Assembly: GCA_947462335.1 (NCBI GenBank)
Contig: OX381705.1
Coordinates: forward strand, 35,797,570-35,861,569
Length of the DNA: 64,000 nt
Source: Harmothoe impar
Lineage: Eukaryota; Annelida; Polychaeta; Phyllodocida; Polynoidae
Direction: 5' to 3'
Under the pieces are notes generated by a model. The model searched no databases. It was not told where the DNA came from and saw nothing but the letters and a program-made list of their open reading frames with translations. Every line of letters begins with the position of its first letter. Position 1 is the stretch's first letter. Positions 1 through 9,340 of this stretch are shown in pieces. The position numbers and the translations under genes were made by a program.

Positions 1-3
1 CTG

Positions 4-1761
4 ATGACGTCACACGGGTCTCCCGCACAGCCTGAGGTTGGAGCTCCGTCAGGAGTGTTGGGAGCTGAGGGGCTACCGAAGATAACTAGCCTCGACCAGC
101 TGGCCTTCATCATGACAGGACAGCATCTACAAACCACGAGAGGTATACAAGGTTTGGAGACGAAAATTGCTGACTGTGTAACCACAACAGCTGAAGTCAG
201 GGAGGATTTACAGACTGTGCAGACAGAACTGCGCGCTCTAGATAATGGTCTGAAGTCAGTAGACAGTCAACTACAGGCTGAAAAGACCAGAGGTGATGAG
301 AGGTATAATGAACTCCTGGGTTTCATTAAGGAGCTACAGGAAGGAGATATGAAGAAAACAACTGGTGCTGCCGTATCTCTACGGTTTGAGCCGGGGGTAG
401 ATAGCAACCAACAACCTGAAGCGGGTACGTCACACCATGACACAGTGAGGATGATGAGGGACGTCACAGTAAAGCATGGACGTCCCAGCAGAGATAGGAA
501 CATCATCCTACATGGCTTAGAGACAGCGCCATCTACCAACTTGAGGAGTATCATCCTCAAAATGGCTGGCATCATGGAAATCAGCCTGAAGCCTGAAGAG
601 CTTCTGAGAACAGCTAGGCTCAAAAAGAGGAGCCCAGGAGACACTGTCATGCAGGATGTACTGGAGAAAGTGCCTGTAATAGCCTGCTTCGACGCACAGT
701 GGCTCAGGATTAAATTCATGAAAAGCAAGTGGATGCTGCAGGGGTCTGAATATGACAACATCTACATCTCAGAAGATCTGCCTAAACCAACGAGAGTGAT
801 GAAGGCCAAGTGTAGACAGGCTGCAGCGATTGCCAAAGAGATGGACGGAGTTGAGGTAGAAACCTCACATGAGGGAGTGGTTATTGATGGCAACAAATAC
901 CTCTATAGTCAGTTTGAGCTCATCCCCAAGAAGTATCATCCAACTGCACCCCATCTGCTGCTTCCTCTGGACGACATTGCTACATCCAGTACAGCTGGGG
1001 AGACAGAGGCTGAAACTGACTCTGGGGAGGTTGGTTCAAACAAGGATACCAACCTGAAAAGGAAGAGAGTAGAGCCTGACGCACCACCTGCATCTAAAAA
1101 GAAACCAGTGATGGTAGTGGAGGAGAAAGGGAAAGGAAGAGGGAAGAACTTCAACAGGTCAGAGAGACCAAACACAAGAAATGTGAAGAAAGTTGACGCT
1201 GCCAAAATCCAGATGACCAAAGCTGGACTTACTTATTGTGGAGAACTTGCCTATTTAAGCAATTGGTACCCATGCTCCTTCAAGCATGATTATCGTGGGA
1301 AAGTCTACACTTTCAATAGTGTCGAGCAAGGCTATTTCTTTATCAGATTCCAGGAACTGCGCATGCCCAAAAAGGCTGATGCAGTGATGCTAATGGAGGA
1401 GGGAAAGGCCATAAAGAAGTTCGGTGAAGCAACCAGGATCTCCAAGAAGCATGAATGGCACTCACTCAAAGAGGGCTATATGGAAGACCTGATCCACAGC
1501 AAGTTTGATCAAGATGATAGGTTGTGGAGCATGTTAGATGCCACAAAGGACGTGACCCTAATTGAGGCGAACGGAAACGAGACCTGGGCGGGCGGTGCCC
1601 CTTACGGACATCCCTCCTACGACACACTGGCGCCACTGCGCGGGAAAAATGTGCAGGGAGTCATCACGATGGGAATCCGCACCGCCATTAGAGACGAACG
1701 AGCAGCGAATAGCGACCAAAACAAGGGAATTTCAACGGATGGTGTTGTTGCTATACCATAA
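4..1761 (+). CDS. LINE ORF1 protein: coiled coil, L1-like RRM, C-terminal NADAR domain
   Basis: The intact ORF of 585 residues starts at ATG 4. The frame is open to the left edge, so a more upstream start is possible. Residues about 45-118 are rich in heptad-like E/L/K/R and look like a trimerising coiled coil. Residues about 160-310 begin with the strand RNIILHGLE and resemble the RRM plus C-terminal domain of L1-type ORF1p, which bind element RNA. Residues about 350-370 are a basic nuclear-localisation-like stretch (KRKRVEPDAPPASKKKP). Residues about 408-572 match the NADAR/YbiA fold: the LSNWYP motif, the SVEQGYF motif with the conserved Glu (about residue 441), and the closing IEANGNETWAGG motif. 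Characterised NADAR enzymes hydrolyse ADP-ribose from modified guanine bases. Activity here is inferred from the conserved motifs. It is unusual to find this domain fused to a LINE ORF1. Confidence 0.85.
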   Translation: MTSHGSPAQPEVGAPSGVLGAEGLPKITSLDQLAFIMTGQHLQTTRGIQGLETKIADCVTTTAEVREDLQTVQTELRALDNGLKSVDSQLQAEKTRGDERYNELLGFIKELQEGDMKKTTGAAVSLRFEPGVDSNQQPEAGTSHHDTVRMMRDVTVKHGRPSRDRNIILHGLETAPSTNLRSIILKMAGIMEISLKPEELLRTARLKKRSPGDTVMQDVLEKVPVIACFDAQWLRIKFMKSKWMLQGSEYDNIYISEDLPKPTRVMKAKCRQAAAIAKEMDGVEVETSHEGVVIDGNKYLYSQFELIPKKYHPTAPHLLLPLDDIATSSTAGETEAETDSGEVGSNKDTNLKRKRVEPDAPPASKKKPVMVVEEKGKGRGKNFNRSERPNTRNVKKVDAAKIQMTKAGLTYCGELAYLSNWYPCSFKHDYRGKVYTFNSVEQGYFFIRFQELRMPKKADAVMLMEEGKAIKKFGEATRISKKHEWHSLKEGYMEDLIHSKFDQDDRLWSMLDATKDVTLIEANGNETWAGGAPYGHPSYDTLAPLRGKNVQGVITMGIRTAIRDERAANSDQNKGISTDGVVAIP

Positions 1762-1839
1762 AGTTGACTTGAGTTGACGAGCAGTGAACTGTGAGTAGGT
1801 AGATTAAGCTTTATTCCTACGTCTCACCTGGGTTTCACC

Positions 1840-2553
1840 ATGGCGGCTCGGCCTAGACCGCAATCCCACAGTGTGGACTGGAGAGTCTGGCGACCTGCAC
1901 CTTGCCATGTCATTATGACTGACAGTCGGGGCAATGGAGACCACAAGGGTAGTGATGATCTTTATGCCAAGATCAAGAAGTGTGAACCAAGCAGGACTAA
2001 TTTCAGTGTCTTTGCCAACCCGGGGGCGAGAATAGAGCAAATTATCAGTATGGCAGACTTTCACTTAAAAAGACACCCGAGCGACACTGTTTACATTGTG
2101 GGCGGTGTCAATAACATCACCAAGAAGACGGGAAAGACGGTCACCTACGAGTGGGAGTCTGAGATAAAACTTTATGAGCATCTTGAGGCTTACACTAGAG
2201 TTGGACTTTGTTGGCTTGCCAATAACCATAGGCATGCCACTATAGTTCTATGCCCACTGACAGGATTAGAATTAAAAAAGAGACTGCCAAATACAACACA
2301 GGACTAACAGGATAATATTAACAAAGCCATGCTCCTGTTTAATAATCTTGTAACTGAAATTAATGTTCAATCATGTGTGGTACACCCACACCTAGCACGT
2401 CCCGTGCATCATAGTAGACATGGAAAATGGAAGCATGATTATACACCACTCAGAGATGGCCTCCATCTCGGAGATGACCTCATGCTCCATTGGGCGACAC
2501 AATTCATTAGAATTTTTGAGTTGAACAAACTAGCAGTCTCTCACGTGTTTTAG
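1840..2553 (+). pseudogene. LINE middle ORF: SGNH/GDSL-like hydrolase, interrupted by one in-frame stop
   Basis: An ATG 78 bp after ORF1 opens a frame that stops at TAA 2305-2307 and then continues in the same frame to TAG 2551-2553. Before the stop, a DSRG motif (block I with the nucleophilic Ser) and GGVNNI (block III-like, with Gly/Asn) are present. After the stop, DGLHL supplies the block V Asp and His. The two halves together therefore make one SGNH hydrolase-like domain of about 237 codons. Esterase domains occur in the ORF1 of some CR1-clade LINEs, where a role in membrane or lipid interaction has been suggested. Here the domain is a separate ORF. The stop could be one point mutation, a pair of compensating indels just before it, or a sequencing error. 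I infer an inactivated middle protein in this copy. Confidence 0.7.
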
Positions 2554-3729
2554 GCACGGACAGAAGATAACAACAACAATAATGATTGTGTGTGAAACAT
2601 TATATGCATTCCCTAGAAATTAAGACGCCTTAAGTAGTTGTGTGGGTATCTCTTGTATTGTGCATTTGTAACTTTCTAGAGCATTATCAAATAGAGTGTG
2701 ATTAATACGCACTAAGGTGATACTTATCGGTAAGGATGAGTGGCAGAATGTTGTGTAATGTTTTGCCATCAGTCTGGGATACAATAGTTGTTGTGTAATG
2801 ACAATTGTAAACTATACCGGTAAGTTGTAAAACCTATATAGCTTGTAATTACAATTTTGGTCTCAGTACCTAAAATCAACAATATCTAAATCCCCCTTTG
2901 TAATTACACATTTCACAGTGGTTAATTTGAACAAAAGCCAACCACCATCCTTAAAAACCAAATACAAGAGACCCTATTACTAAGTTTAAGATTGAACATT
3001 ACCATGGTAATTATCTTGTCTTGTTTGTCATAAATAAGGTTTGATATACTGGATGGACATGTCGAGACATTTATAGACGGGCTTATATAGGTCCAAATAG
3101 ACGTGATCTATCCAACTTCAGATCTATGATTAGTATGACAGCATGTAACTGATACTGAACTGGTTGTGTTTATAGGAATGTCAATCCATTTAGGATTAGG
3201 TTGGCACTTCCACGTGATATTATATAGAACTCTAGCGCATGGTGACTAGATCAGACCAAGTTGGGAACTGATAGATCTAGCACATTGACATTGACAGTGA
3301 TATTCATATTCATGTGATGTCTTTATGTATAACTGATAAAGATACAATTTCATGAGCACATTCTGGAATATTGGTAAAACTAGACTATAAATACACCTGT
3401 GAGAAGTTTGTTATTACTATAACTGTATCCAGATCATATGGAGTATGCCTTGAATCACTCACAATTTGATTATGTTCCGTGATTATACATTTAAAGTTGA
3501 GTCTCCTTCGTTTATCTTCATTTGCACGTCAGAAAATCAAACCAATGTAAGCCCAGAGCGGTGAAAACTTAAATCACAAATCAAAGTGCTTGTATTCAGT
3601 TATTGGCTTTGAACAGCTGATAACATATACTAAGTGCTTTTCATCCACTTTACTCTCGTCTGAGTTGGTGGTCCTGAGTACTATACTCTCTCTATTTCTA
3701 TTTTCTCCTTATACCAATCTTGTTTCAAG
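2554..3729 (+). other. Long non-coding spacer between the LINE's SGNH ORF and ORF2
   Basis: About 1.18 kb of AT-rich sequence without a supported ORF separates the second and third ORFs. It contains a TATAAATA at 3386-3393, about 340 bp before the ORF2 start. LINEs usually have short or no spacers here. It may be an internal promoter or translation-reinitiation region, or a junction between two elements. Nothing else recognisable was seen. Confidence 0.5.
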
Positions 3730-6426
3730 ATGTCATTTAGCATTAAGAAGGTGGTGGACCAGAAGGGTCTGAAAATGATGCATCTAAATACTCGGAGTTT
3801 CTATAGGAAACGGCATCAGTTTTTCAGACTCTTCAGTGGATTTGATTTCATTACAGTCAGTGAAAGCTGGCTTCATGAAGGTTATGATGAGGGACTTCTT
3901 CAATGGCCTGGTAAGACATTGTACCGATTAGACCGACCCAAGACCCCAGAAAAGAAAACAGGAGGAGGTGTCCTCTGTTATGTGAGTGACCACCTAGCAA
4001 GCAGCTGTATCTTGGTAGGGGACCTGTCAGTGTCGGATAGGAATGTTGAGTGCCTTACCATGAGCTACCGCCGTGTTGACAGCAAACCAATGATGGTGAC
4101 CACTCTCTATAGACCTCGAGATGGCAACTTGCAGGCCTTCTTGGATCATATTGAGAAAGTGTCATTGAGTGTGGAAGCTGCTGGACATGAGCGCTGGTTC
4201 ATGGGGGACATAAACATCAATACCTTGACACCTGACAACCCATACTGTAAGAAGTTGGTTGACACCTGTAGGGAATTGGGTCTGAGGATAATAATCAATA
4301 GTTGCACCAGGCCATGGGGCAGAAAAGTCTCATGCATAGACCACATCCTAACAGATTCTGAGGAAGTTATTGAGTCGGGGGTCCTGGCTGTCCTGTTGAG
4401 TGACCACCTACCTGTCTTTGTCATCAAAAAGAGATCAGTACATGAACAGGAGTCTAGTACTATAATTGCACGCAATTATAGGAACTACCGACATGAGGAC
4501 TTGACTGATTGGATGATAGAGGCAGACTGGGATCTCTACTGGCAGTTGGAATCCCCTGATGAGCAATGGGATTTTATCCATGAACACATTGATCTGTTCT
4601 TGGATTATCACTGTCCCCTCAAAGAAATGACAATCAGATCTGGCTCCAAAGACTGGATGACTCCTGAAATTCTGGAGTACATCTCTGAGCGTGAGTCTCA
4701 AATAAAAATACATCGAAAAACAAAGGATGATGGTCTATTCAAACTCATCAAAACACTCAGAAATAGAATTAATCATCTCTGTGGCTATGCCAAGGCTAGG
4801 TCTGTAAAGAGTCTGATTGCATCGTGTGAAGATGACCCAAAGAAATTCTGGAGGGAGGTAAATAAGCTGTTTAAAGGGAGCTCCAAGTCTGTGGCGCCAA
4901 CTCTTGTGAATGACACCACTGGAGAAACTGTGCCTGCAACTGAGTCACCTGATTACATAAACACTTATTTTGCCACCATTGGTTCGGTTTTGAATGCCAA
5001 ATTTGATGCAGAGCCTGGAGATGATTATGTTGAACCCAATGATGACTACACACCCAGTGTTCCGGCGCTGCAGGTACCTGTTCCGCTGGTTGAGCTCCTC
5101 CTGAAGGAAGTCAGTACGTCAAAAACATCTGGTCTGCCAAATGTAAGGCCAGATGTGCTGAAGCATGCTTTGCTCTGTATTGTCCCTCAGTTTACTGAAT
5201 TGCTGCAGAACTCATTTGACACCGGGGTTTTTCCAGCTGCCTGGAAAGATGCCAGAGTTACGCCCATTCCTAAGGCGGGGGACAAGGCAGACGTAGGCAA
5301 CTGGCGGCCAATCTCATTGTTGAGTATGCCATCCAAGATTGCTGAGCGCTTGATGCACATACATCTGAGCTCTGCTATTGAGGATGCTGGCGGGTTGAGT
5401 GCAAACCAGTTTGGGTATCAGCAGGGTAGGGGTACTGTGGATGCGGTATACAAATTGGTCAACGATGTGTGTGAAGCCAAAGATCATGGCAAATACACTG
5501 GTGTTGCCTATTTGGATCTGAGAAAAGCCTTTGATTGTGTCCACCATGGCATGTTGAAGGGTAAACTGAAAGAACTGGGTCTGACGAAATCAAACTTGGC
5601 TTGGTTAGCAGATTACCTAACAAACAGAACCCAGAGAACATGTTTTGGAGAGAACACATCAAAGCGAGCAGGTGTTGGGACAGGTGTTCCCCAGGGCTCT
5701 GTCCTGGGGCCCCTATTGTTCGTGTACTACATTGACTCCGTGGTGAATTGTGTTGGGGCAGACGTCAAGGTGATCATGTACGCCGACGACATTGCTCTCT
5801 ACACCTCACACAAGAAGCTTGACGTGATAGAGGAACGCATGCAGAATACCTTGAACAGAGTTGCGGATTGGTGTAAAGCTGCAAAGCTTACCATCAATGC
5901 CAAGAAAAGCAAGTGTGTATTGTATGCCTCCAACAGTAGGAGTCCCCTTGAAGGCCCATTCGAGGTCTACTTGGGAGACACTGCACTGGAGAGTGTACCG
6001 GTCTATACATATCTGGGCATTCCTCTTGACCGTCGGCTAACGTTTGAGAATGCCATTGGAGAATTGACTAAGAAAGTCAATGGTAGGCTGTTCAACCTGG
6101 CCAAAATCCGAAACCTGATTGACCGCAATACTGCCCTGGCGATATACAAGACGAGCGTAGCAACTTTGTTTGACTATGCTTCGTTCTTCTATGTCGCGGG
6201 CAGTGATGCAGGGCTACTCAAGTTGCAAAGGTTACAGAACAGGGGACTTAGAACCTGCCTCAACACCGCACACAATGTCTACCATGTAGACGAGCTTCAC
6301 TCTATGAGCGGAGTAAGTATGTTAGAGAGACGATGGGATGAGCTTCTGCTGACCTTGATTACAAGGCCGAGTACCCTGAAGGTGGCTCAACTGGGAGCGG
6401 GAGTGGCGTGTCAGATAGATCGATGA
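3730..6426 (+). CDS. LINE ORF2: APE-type endonuclease and reverse transcriptase
   Basis: ORF of 898 residues. Residues about 14-240 are an APE-like endonuclease: HLNTRS at the start, SESWL (Glu of the metal site), MGDININ (catalytic Asp/Asn) and SDHLPV near the end. The reverse transcriptase follows. NWRPISLL lies near residue 520, YLDLRKAFD (first catalytic Asp) near 595-602, VPQGSVLGPLL near 652-663 and the YADD box near 683. The YLGIPLD thumb-proximal motif follows. This enzyme nicks chromosomal DNA and copies the element RNA by target-primed reverse transcription. The frame is open throughout but ends early at TGA 6424-6426. The conserved C-terminal tail continues in another frame (6408-6620), so one indel lies near 6390-6426. 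Retrotransposition competence is therefore doubtful. Confidence 0.93.
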   Translation: MSFSIKKVVDQKGLKMMHLNTRSFYRKRHQFFRLFSGFDFITVSESWLHEGYDEGLLQWPGKTLYRLDRPKTPEKKTGGGVLCYVSDHLASSCILVGDLSVSDRNVECLTMSYRRVDSKPMMVTTLYRPRDGNLQAFLDHIEKVSLSVEAAGHERWFMGDININTLTPDNPYCKKLVDTCRELGLRIIINSCTRPWGRKVSCIDHILTDSEEVIESGVLAVLLSDHLPVFVIKKRSVHEQESSTIIARNYRNYRHEDLTDWMIEADWDLYWQLESPDEQWDFIHEHIDLFLDYHCPLKEMTIRSGSKDWMTPEILEYISERESQIKIHRKTKDDGLFKLIKTLRNRINHLCGYAKARSVKSLIASCEDDPKKFWREVNKLFKGSSKSVAPTLVNDTTGETVPATESPDYINTYFATIGSVLNAKFDAEPGDDYVEPNDDYTPSVPALQVPVPLVELLLKEVSTSKTSGLPNVRPDVLKHALLCIVPQFTELLQNSFDTGVFPAAWKDARVTPIPKAGDKADVGNWRPISLLSMPSKIAERLMHIHLSSAIEDAGGLSANQFGYQQGRGTVDAVYKLVNDVCEAKDHGKYTGVAYLDLRKAFDCVHHGMLKGKLKELGLTKSNLAWLADYLTNRTQRTCFGENTSKRAGVGTGVPQGSVLGPLLFVYYIDSVVNCVGADVKVIMYADDIALYTSHKKLDVIEERMQNTLNRVADWCKAAKLTINAKKSKCVLYASNSRSPLEGPFEVYLGDTALESVPVYTYLGIPLDRRLTFENAIGELTKKVNGRLFNLAKIRNLIDRNTALAIYKTSVATLFDYASFFYVAGSDAGLLKLQRLQNRGLRTCLNTAHNVYHVDELHSMSGVSMLERRWDELLLTLITRPSTLKVAQLGAGVACQIDR

Positions 6427-6620
6427 GATCTGATGACAAGCTACTCTTCTCCATGAGACGGCCTATAACTGAGGGCTATAAAAAGTCACCAGCGTACAGG
6501 GGAAGGATGCTTTGGAATGTGCAGCCTGAAGACCTGAAACACAGTGTCTCTAAGGCCCAGTTCAAGAGGAAGTTGAGGCTCATACCAGATCTCAGGAAGA
6601 AGTACCCAAAGAAACGGTAA
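6408..6620 (+). pseudogene. Frameshifted C-terminal tail of LINE ORF2
   Basis: This frame encodes the conserved LINE ORF2 tail with the pattern YRGRMLWN, then a Lys/Phe-rich end (KAQFKRKLR). Tails of this kind normally continue the main RT frame. It overlaps the end of the 898-residue ORF by 19 bp in a different phase, so a single small insertion or deletion near 6390-6426 separates the two parts. Confidence 0.75.
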
Positions 6621-7091
6621 AACAACGTCCACTAAGTCATTAGGGTTGGGTGACTGACCACTGATGGAAATCTAACACTCATGTGATTATATTGAATTGC
6701 ATTGAAATTGTATTAAAATTGTATTAGTTAAGCTTGACAGCAACAATAGAAAATGAAAATGAAAGTACAAGTGCCTTCTGAAGCGTGCGGCTCAGCTGGT
6801 AATCCCATGTATAACATGTACTAGTTAACATTAAGACCTTCTCCTATTCTTTGAATATCTCTCATAACCTCATTACCTGTATGCTCATCATGTTCATGTG
6901 TTTGTGTAGACAGAATTGAAGCAATATGTATACTGATTGATATTTGTGCAAGCAAACAAGAGTACATGACTATATATTGCATCTCAAAACTGGATTACTT
7001 TTTTGCATTCAAGATTGATAAATGTATACCGCGTCACGAACGTGTTGTTTATCAATAAACGAGTTCGTTTAGAGCTCATTGAACCAAAAAA
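6621..7091 (+). other. LINE 3' UTR with polyadenylation signal
   Basis: AT-rich sequence follows the ORF2 tail. AATAAA at 7054-7059 and A6 at 7086-7091 mark the probable 3' end. No gene is visible. Confidence 0.55.
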
Positions 7092-7155
7092 GTATAGTGA
7101 TCTATAGATAAATTAAGATACAATGTGATGTAGAATTATTTGAGATGCCACTTAC

Positions 7156-7440
7156 AGCAGACTTGGCCGAGCGCCTCTTCTTGGCCTCCTTCACCTTGTT
7201 TGGGTCGTTGTTGAGGGGGTTAAACGTCTTGAAATTCGAAACGCGTACGTTCTTCGCATTCCGAGCGTTCTGATAGATGATCCTGTTCTGTCCTTGGAAA
7301 TCCCGGGAGAAAGGCATCCGGGCCTCAACCCAGGCGACCAGGTCCGCCCGCCCCTGGTCCCCGGGGGGGAATTCAGGTTTGGTGAGGGGCATCGGGAAGG
7401 GGTAGACTTTGGGTGGTTGTTTCGACTTCTTCTTTCCCAT
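7156..7440 (-). CDS. Coding exon (95 codons) of an unrecognised minus-strand gene
   Basis: Read on the minus strand, a pyrimidine-rich acceptor ending TTTTTTCAG lies directly before ATG at 7440. The frame runs exactly 95 codons to 7156, where GTAAGTG gives a strong donor. This is therefore the first coding exon (phase 0 at its end) of a gene whose 5' UTR exon lies to the right and whose next exons lie left of the window or beyond the LINE. The encoded segment starts MGKKKSKQPPKVYPFPMP, is rich in Pro and Lys, contains a WVEARMPFSRDFQGQ stretch and ends in a basic cluster (KVKEAKKRRSAKSA). I see no signal peptide or membrane segment and do not recognise the family. The basic ends suggest a nuclear, ribosomal or cytoskeletal protein, which is only a guess. 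Confidence 0.65.
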
Positions 7441-7486
7441 CTGAAAAAATAATTGGATAATAGATAAATTGATATATATTTAGACA

Positions 7487-9340
7487 TGTCCTGCAACTAA
7501 GCGGGTAAAAAAGTGACAACGGGGGGGGGGGGGCGATTTCTAATATTTTTGATGTTCCTGACACGTGAGGTTGAGTGCTGTCTGATGTGTGGATGGCATG
7601 TCCATTGAATGAATAGTAGGGGGGGTGGGAGCAATTTTCGAAATTTTAGGAAAATTTTGAGAAAATGAAAAATCAATTTTTTGGGGAAAGAAAAAGACCA
7701 GGTGGAAAAACAATGGAGTACTAGATGCTGTACAAGAGGAGTGCAGAGTAACAGGATGGGGGCCAGTTGAAAAAAAAAAGTGTAGGGGGGTGTGGGGAGG
7801 TATTTCTATTTTTGACTATAGGCCGTGTCCTGCAACTAAGCGGGTAAAAAAGTGACAACGGGGGGGGGGGGGGGCGATTTCTAATATTTTTGATGTTCCT
7901 GACACGTGAGGTTGAGTGCTGTCTGATGTGTGGATGGCATGTCCATTGAATGAATAGTAGGGGGGGTGGGAGCAATTTTCGAAATTTTAGTGAAACTCTG
8001 CCAATAGACTCCTTGTTTCGTCCCCCACTACTGTCAGCGCCCCTACGGCGTGGTATGTAGAGTGTCCGACTCCAAGTCTTGGGGTAGCCTGTTCGAACCA
8101 CCATGAAACCTCAGATTTTATGGGTGATGAAATTTCGGAATCGCTTAGGACCACCGGAAGAGTGCCGATATCCACCGGAAGAGTGCCGATATCACTAGAT
8201 ATCAGCATGGGGATATCCCCGAAAAAGCACAATGAGTGGCCCAATCGTGTGATAAACATGTATATTTTAACCCTTGTGACAAGGGATAAGCGGATACTGG
8301 AGGTTGGCGACAAGTCCCACTTCCTAAATCGACAAGGGAAAAAATATTTCTTAAAATCGTCAAAACCTGACCTTTCGCTAAACAAGTGTATACCAAGTAC
8401 CCCCCCCCCCCACACACACACCGGGGAATGACTGCTTCATATAGGGTAGATTCACCATAGGTCGGACGCATACCCTGAGACAGACAGTGACATTTTAGGC
8501 GTATACAATATGACTTCTAATATTTACTTTTTGGAAAGAATAATATCATACATAAACCCTAACATTATTCACAAATAGAGAGCTTAAATGCTTAAATAAA
8601 AAAAATCAAGTGTCCATTGAATGAATAGTAGGGGGGGTGGGAGCAATTTTCGAAATTTTAGGAAAATTTTGAGAAAATGAAAAATCAATTTTTTGGGGAA
8701 AGAAAAAGACCAGGTGGAAAAACAATGGAGTACTAGATGCTGAACAAGAGGAGTGCAGAGTAACAGGATGGGGGCCAGTTGAAAAAAAAAAGTGTAGGGG
8801 GGTGTGGGGACGTATTTCTATTTTTGACTATAGGCCGTGTCCTGCAACTAAGCGGGTAAAAAAGTGACAACGGGGGGGGGGGGGCGATTTCTAATATTTT
8901 TGATGTTCCTGACACGTGAGGTTGAGTGCTGTCTGATGTGTTGATGGCATGTCCATTGAATGAATAGTAGGGGGGGTGGGAGCAATTTTCGAAATTTTAG
9001 GAAAATTTTGAGAAAATGAAAAATCAATTTTTTGGGGAAAGAAAAAGACCAGGTGGAAAAACAATGGAGTACTAGATGCTGTACAAGAGGAGTGCAGAGT
9101 AACAGGATGGGGGCCAGTTGAAAAAAAAAAGTGTAGGGGGGTGTGGGGAGTTTTTTTTTTGGTTTAAATGTTTTTGACTATACGCCGTGTCCTGCAACTA
9201 AGCGGGTAAAAATGTGATGGGGGGGGGGATTTCTTATTTTTTGTATATTACTGACTCGTGAGGGTCTGTGCTGTCTGATGTGTGGATGGCACCTAAGTTG
9301 ATAGAGAGTAGGGGGGGTGGGAGCAATTTTCTCTGGGTGG
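7487..9340 (+). repeat. Tandem array of about 345 bp units, split by a 620 bp insertion
   Basis: Three near-identical units and one diverged partial unit start at about 7487, 7829, 8839 and 9187. Each opens with TGTCCTGCAACTAAGCGGG, followed by a G-run, the segment around GATGTTCCTGACACGTGAG, an AT-rich half and a G/T-rich end. The second unit is interrupted at 7991-8610. The array begins only about 45 bp upstream of the exon at 7156-7440. The G-runs, 7 to 15 long, lie on the plus strand. No coding capacity is supported. Confidence 0.85.
7991..8610 (+). mobile_element. 620 bp inserted segment with tRNA-like (SINE-like) head, copy 1
   Basis: The segment is almost letter-for-letter the same as 12184-12806, differing mainly in the length of a C-run near 8400. 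It sits inside the second unit of the tandem array and is flanked by a 51 bp direct duplication of array sequence (7940-7990 and 8611-8661). Positions about 8046-8105 look tRNA-like: GGTATGTAGAGTGTCCGAC resembles an A box and CTGTTCGAACCACC a B box of a polymerase III promoter. The element may thus be a SINE or a composite. There is no supported protein-coding content. Confidence 0.6.

Larger units (their letters stand above)
1..7091 (+). mobile_element. Near-complete three-ORF LINE retrotransposon carrying NADAR and SGNH proteins
   Basis: Three successive plus-strand coding regions make one element: a nucleic-acid-binding ORF1 with a NADAR domain, an SGNH-hydrolase-like ORF and an endonuclease/reverse transcriptase ORF. 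They are followed by an AT-rich 3' UTR with AATAAA at 7054-7059 and a short A6 tract at 7086-7091, which I take as the 3' end. The 5' end may lie left of the window. Damage is slight, one stop codon and one frameshift, so the copy looks fairly young. The RT resembles the jockey superfamily (CR1/L2 branch), in which esterase-like domains are known. Clade assignment needs a tree. The element lies about 65 bp beyond the splice donor of a minus-strand host exon, so it probably sits in that gene's intron in antisense orientation. Confidence 0.85.

Noticed and set aside
267..761. Open frame of 164 codons on the minus strand
   Set aside because: It is antisense to the LINE ORF1 coding region and has no domain of its own.
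7987..8431. Open frames on both strands in the 620 bp segment, repeated at 12081-12627
   Set aside because: They span the tRNA-like head and C/CA runs, have no domain pattern, and are preserved only because the segment was copied recently.
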